A stretch of DNA of 64,000 bases. Origin: Neurospora tetraspora (taxonomy: Eukaryota; Ascomycota; Sordariomycetes; Sordariales; Sordariaceae). This document shows, piece by piece, positions 59,001-64,000 of the stretch. A program made the translations under genes and the position numbers. Position 1 is the first letter of the stretch, and each line of letters opens with the position of its first letter. The DNA lies in contig NW_026944386.1 in the NCBI RefSeq assembly GCF_033439725.1, forward strand, positions 434,001 to 498,000. Reading direction: 5' to 3'. Under the pieces are notes generated by a model, which worked only from the letters and a program-made list of their open reading frames with translations, searched no databases and was not told where the DNA came from.

Positions 59001-62000
59001 GATCATTCCGATCATCTTTTTCTTTGTTGCCCGCTCGCTCGCGAGCTCGTGGGTTGCGTTGCGTTGCGTTGCCCGCCTGTTTGGGATCACGGGATCAACT
59101 TCCCCTCTTTCCCCCAGTTCGTCCGCCAGCTAGGCCAGCCTACCACGAGCCTACCAAACCTTCGGATACCCTGTGGGCATCGAATACGGTGTGGTAGTGC
59201 CGCTTCGGGTTCTGTGAGGGAGTTGTTGGAACAAAAAAGCCCGTGATGATCTGATCTTTACTGGAGAAGGGGGGGTAAAGGATCTCGTTAGGCATCAAAT
59301 CACTGTTGTCGAGGCATCAAGCAATCCAATGTCAAGGGTATCACCAACGGTATCACCGACGGACGTTCTTCTCGCCCGCCCCCGACCGAGCTTCCGAGTC
59401 GCGTGCCGGCTTCAAGCGGGCTTAACAAAGCTTTCGGAGTCGGAAGGAAATTGAGTCCCTTGCTTAAGTTAGCTTGACAACTTGTGCGATGTGTTAAACG
59501 CCAATGGAGAGAGAGCAAGAATGATGGTGTTGTCATTGCACATCTAGAACCGTCAAGGGTCCCGTCCTTCTTGGCGTTGAGAATGAGACGGAAGAATGTC
59601 GATCATGGGTACAGTATAATGCGGGGAAGTCAGGACGACCTTAACCATGCAATTCCCATCCCAATCACCCATCCATCGCCATCACCGACCGGCGTCATCA
59701 TCATTGTCGCCGTCCGTCATACTTACACCATCATCGTTATTACAAACCTCAACCTCTTCCTTCTTTTTCTTTCAACCTTGGCTTCCATGCTTGCCGGCCT
59801 CTCTATCATTTTTTTTTCTCTGGTCGTCGTACTTTACGCTGTACATACCAAATTTGTACAATGTAAGGTAGCTCCGCTATAAATCAATCAAACACTCCCG
59901 TGAGTCCCGTCACTGTTAGTCAGGGCAGGTCTCGGGATTCCCCAAAGAAGATCAAACCCGAGGGCCCGAGGGAGCACCGACACCGTACCGTCGGCAAGAT
60001 CAATCAAGGTTAACCGGACGGAAGACGGAATGTCGTGAGCATGCTTGCTTGGCACACGCACGCCTGGGCGGCAGGCAGGCAAGCGGACGGAAGAACAGAA
60101 GAAGGGCACAAGAGCAAAAAGAAAAACAAAATCAGGTGTCGTGTGCTTCGGCTCGGGTGGTTGCATCTCGCATGTTGTCGTCGTAGTTGGCTCGGCGGTT
60201 CTTCTTTTGCTTCAGTTCTCTCCCAAGATATTCGGGGCTGGGGCTTTGTTCACCCACCACTCATGCAACGTCTCATGAAGTGAGCAGAGGACTGGAGACG
60301 ATATCATACTGTAAATGAACGAGGTCCTTCATCGCTACGACGGCCGGCCGGCCGATTTCAACGGCGTTGTTGCCTTGTCGGCGTATCACATAACAAGCAA
60401 GTAATCTCATCCCGTCTCTGTTGCTGCGATGCTACTACGCCCCTGAAGCGACCACAAGAATTAAACAGACGAGTAGCAATCTGCTCTTCTCTCTGTACCT
60501 TACTTCGTTTCTTTCGGGATTCAAGAAGAGGAAACTCCACAAACGTGCAGACGTTCGTGAGTGAGGCGTACTCGCCCGTCGTCGTTTTTTTGCTTAACTT
60601 GGATTCTTCCACTCGACACGCGATGAAAGGTGCCGCCCGGGAAGAAGTGGAAAGTTGGAATATTGCTACCGTAGCCGGCGTGTAACGTGAACGCAGGAGA
60701 ACAGACAGACAGGAGAGCCAAATAGAGTTTCGTCGCAGCGTCGCTTTCAACACAGTGGAGTGAACGAACCGGCAGGCAGTGCTTCCAAACAGCAAAGTTC
60801 GCGATGCATGTGCTGTTGAATTGAATGACAATGGAATGCTCCCAGCCGTCATCGCTCCGGCCTCCTGTTCGGCGAGTGTTTCATTCGTCTACCCTTCCCT
60901 AAATAGGAAGGAAACCAAGCCCCGATATGAAAAGTAATGACATCGTTCATCGGGTGCTTGGATCAGGACTCATAGGAGGTCCCTTGGTCCCTTGCTTTCT
61001 TCGTGCTCCTTACAGCAGTCCCGAGGCGAACAAGCACAAGCACAAGCACAAGCACGACAAGACAAGAAAAGAAAAAGACTTGACTGGACTGGACTGGACT
61101 GGCCCGTCTCGTCGTGTGTCTGGGGAAGGAAGGAGGGGCCCGTTCGGAAATCACAGTCGGACAGTGAGGCAAGACAAGAGGAGGAGGGCCAGAACGTTCT
61201 GCGAAGCCTGTGAGAACGACAGAGCTGCAAGAGCTGCAAGTGACGGGAGGACAGAGAGGACAGCGGAGGACAGGGGGAGGGACAAGAACACACTAAACCT
61301 TCGGGTTCTCCCTATTGGTCGATAGAGCATGAGTGGTTGCGAGCGACGGATGGGAGGACAAAGGTTTTGTGCCGTTCAGTGATGTGCATCGTTGTTTGGC
61401 TTTGGCTGATGCCCGAAATCCATTGGGCTTTGGCTGTTTGCCCTTTGGGTTCTACCGATTCGTCGATCTGTTTTTGTTGATCATTGGAGTTGGAGTCCAG
61501 TCGGGATGAGCAGCCGACGATGAGTTTGTGTTCTGGTTCGGTTGTGTTGGGACGATGCTGACAGGAGGAGAAGGAACCCAAGGGGAAATTGCATATGCTA
61601 GTGTAATTGATTTCTTTCGATGGATGTGCCGTTGTTACACCCACTATACGCAGTAATCCTGCTTATTTTGTTAGTCTGGTTTTATAAGGTAGCGTACTGC
61701 TTCGAAAACGCGATTTTGTCAGATTTCATATTGCGCGTCCGGCCTGGTATAACCATTGACTCACTTGTTAATAGGCAAAAACTTTGCTTGGGAAGATTTC
61801 TAAGATCGAATGGGTTCGGTGAGCATTGGACATGGATTGAAAGATTCAAAGACAACAAGACCCGACTCCACGGGTTCAAGATCTGATAACGTTCCCGGTC
61901 ACTGTGTTCATCAAGGGAAGCGAGGCCGTTATCGGAGAGAAAACACAGTGTGTCGTACCTTCCTACTGTATCAGCAAACTGGGCAGGAGTCCAGGAAAGA

Positions 62001-62479
62001 TTGAACAACCAACAGAACACTGATTCTTTCACGGCAAGCTACTTCCAGGTACCTTTCAATACCCTGATGAAATATTGCGAAATATTGAACAGTCGTCAAG
62101 TCATTTGTGACTAAATAACCATTGATTCCTGCGTAAGCCACACTCCGGCTTGAAAAGGAAACCCGAGGCTTGTTCCGCTTACTCCTGCCATCTTCCCGTG
62201 AGCATGTTCCCTGTTAAGACGTCCATCATGATATTTTGGAGGTTGAGTGTAATTTGAATCCCATCGTCGCCTTCATCAACAACACCAAGAAGCAAGACAG
62301 TGTCATGTTATGATAAGCACACGTTGTGTTAGTGGACTGCTGTAAGGGAACCTGCAAGGCTACACACAGTGCAGCAGACTAGTGGGTCCTTTGGTCCCCT
62401 AGAATCGAACATTGGCTTGGTTAGAGGACTCACATGACCCGACCCTATTACTAAAGCTTCCTGACCTAAGTGAATCTGC
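56090..62479. other. 6.4-kb gene-poor region
   Basis: No gene could be supported on either strand. The longest frame (56827-57690, 287 residues) has no domain, no codon bias and unlikely composition. Microsatellites occur: GTTGC repeats near 59053-59075, CAAGCA repeats at 61028-61055 and ACTGG repeats at 61081-61102. Base composition is normal up to about 62480, where it turns AT-rich. Confidence 0.4.
61028..61102. repeat. CAAGCA and ACTGG microsatellites
   Basis: Two neighbouring short tandem repeats, (CAAGCA)n and then (ACTGG)n, separated by an A/G-rich spacer, in non-coding DNA. Confidence 0.75.
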
Positions 62480-64000
62480 TAAAACCGACTCTATATTATA
62501 AAAAATCTCTTAATTAACCCTTACCCCTTTAATAATTTACGTTGCATATAATATATATTTCTAAAATTCCCTCATAGAAAAAGATCCCTAATTGCTCGTA
62601 AAAATTCCCTTATAGAAGAATAATATAAAATAATTTTATTCGTATGCCTAAAGTTCTCTTATAGGGAAATAATTTATTTATATAAATATTTCGAAGATAA
62701 TATTAGTTTGAATATTTAGTAATTTATTCCTAATCTATCCCTAAATTATTTTTAATTTATCCTAACTAAATTAAAATGAGCACTAATACTATTATTATTA
62801 TTAATACTGATACTTTAATTATAATCACTAAATTCAGTTTAATTAAATAAAATAACCAAATATTTAATAAAACGTTAATAATATTCGAAATATAATAAAT
62901 AACTAGTATAGCAGCCGAATTCGACGAATCGGAGGAATTTAAAGATATAACCCCTCCTAATATTCTAATACTTACCGACTTTTTAATAAGTATCGTTAAT
63001 AAATTAATAATATATTCCAAGTATATTTTATAATATTAGTTATATTAAAATTAAAATTATAAAATTAATATTTATTTTATCTGATAATATTAATTAATAT
63101 TCTAATTTTATTTAAATAATATATTATATCATCGCTATTTTTAATTACTCTGAATCTTCTATTTATAACGTTACTTACGTTATAAATATTAAAGGTTTAA
63201 TTGAAGATTAGGTTTCAACCCCCTAGGAGGAAGTATATAAAATAGAATAGTCCGAGATAAATTAGTAATATATAGAGGATAATCCTTAATTAGTCCATAT
63301 TTTTATAGGTTTAATATTATATAGTAAGGAAAATACTTACTAAAGATATTTTAATTAGCTATTTAAATAACGTTATTTATTATTGTATTATTTATAAAGA
63401 TATTAATATTAAATACTATAAATATTTAGACCTACGAATTTAGTAAATATATTAATAAAATTCTATTAGTATAATCAATAAGGAAATTATAAGCTTTTTA
63501 TTTAAAATCCGCCTCCGATTAAATAAGGTGCCTTTAATTAGACGAACTATTAAGTATAAATATATTTTTAATTTCTTTTTAATTTATCCTTAACTTTATT
63601 TATATAATTTTAACCTAATCGAAATTAAGTAATAATTTGGACCCTTACTTTAATAAGCCTATTCCCAATAATTTACTATATTTATAAAAGTAAGTTAATG
63701 CTTAAATTTTTATTTCTTAAAATTTAATTCCCTTTCCCTTCTTATTTATTCGTAACCCTTTTTCCTTTCCGCTTTTACTATTTTTATATTCCCTCTAATA
63801 TTTCGCCCAATTTACGTATATTTTATTTCCTCGGGTTAAATTTAAAGGGCTTAAACTAATACTAATAGCAGTACACTTTTAAATCTAATTTAAGAAAATA
63901 ATATATATATAAGGCTTCCGATTTTGTTTTCTCGTCTAATCCCCTTCCCTCCCCGCTCATTCGTAACCCTTTTTCCTTTCCGCTCTTATTTATTTTTATA
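62480..64000. repeat. AT-rich RIP-like DNA at the right edge
   Basis: Composition changes sharply to TpA-rich, CpA-poor DNA with no coding frame, like the copia interior. Degenerate TTCCCTTATAGAA-type repeats lie near 62565-62665. A segment of about 40 bp containing ATTCGTAACCCTTTTTCC and TTTCCGC occurs twice (about 63750 and 63958). It is probably a mutated transposon or the margin of a heterochromatic block that continues beyond the window. The element type could not be determined. Confidence 0.7.

Noticed and set aside
61620-61886. 88-residue frame with a hydrophobic start
   Set aside because: One hydrophobic stretch in a short frame is weak evidence, and no promoter, homologue or intron context supports it.
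1-64000. CRISPR arrays, bacterial operons or integrated phage
   Set aside because: No regular repeat-spacer arrays, Shine-Dalgarno pattern or phage genes; introns and gene content are fungal throughout.

Overview
The window looks like chromosomal DNA of a filamentous ascomycete, very probably Neurospora or a close relative. The evidence is a dispersed Neurospora-type 5S rRNA gene, short introns with GTAAGT-like donors and CTAAC branch sites, and AT-rich repeats with the TpA-rich, CpA-poor signature of repeat-induced point mutation (RIP). Most telling, a class I ribonucleotide reductase large subunit (un-24) lies near a HET-domain gene (het-6), the linked pair that makes up the N. crassa het-6 vegetative-incompatibility complex. 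Everything was read by eye, so names rest on recognised motifs and not on a database search.

Layout. 1-95 is the end of an LTR on the minus strand. 1.4-5.1 kb holds a convergent pair: a CHL4/Mis15 kinetochore protein (+) and a TatD-type nuclease (-). 6.3-9.3 kb is un-24 (+), with ACGCGT cell-cycle boxes upstream. 9.7-11.2 kb is an old, diverged tandem duplication that ends at the promoter of a DUF3669-like gene (11.5-12.7 kb). A possible small gene lies at 13.5 kb. A decayed HET-gene remnant at 14.0-14.3 kb precedes the het-6-like gene (15.8-17.8 kb), which carries a one-base frameshift right after the conserved tryptophan-glycine of the HET domain. 20.2-21.4 kb holds an orphan acidic repeat protein, also apparently frameshifted in a G run. 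A minisatellite follows at 21.9-22.1 kb and a 5S rRNA gene at 23.0 kb.

26.2-32.3 kb is a complete but heavily RIP-mutated Ty1/copia element with 172-bp LTRs and a 5-bp target duplication. Nested inside it is an apparently un-mutated 552-bp hAT-like MITE with an 8-bp target duplication. 33.5-46.1 kb is a normal gene-rich block: a CFEM GPI-anchored protein, a psq/CENP-B-type DNA-binding protein, DNA polymerase delta subunit 4, a queuosine-salvage glycosylase with a TA-flanked MITE in its intron, the SUMO E1 subunit UBA2, and a short-chain dehydrogenase. 46-50.7 kb has no convincing gene but holds a four-copy array of a 16-bp dyad. 50.7-54.6 kb is a large CaMKK/SNF1-activating-type kinase (-). 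54.6-62.5 kb is gene-poor and contains a 400-bp MITE-like element. The window ends in RIP-like AT-rich DNA.

How the parts relate. Several genes serve S phase and chromosome transmission (un-24, POLD4, CHL4, UBA2), but they are not a cluster. The special region is 6-18 kb, where an essential enzyme and a HET-domain gene together define nonself recognition. In this sequence that locus carries a HET relic, a diverged duplication and a frameshifted het-6 reading frame.
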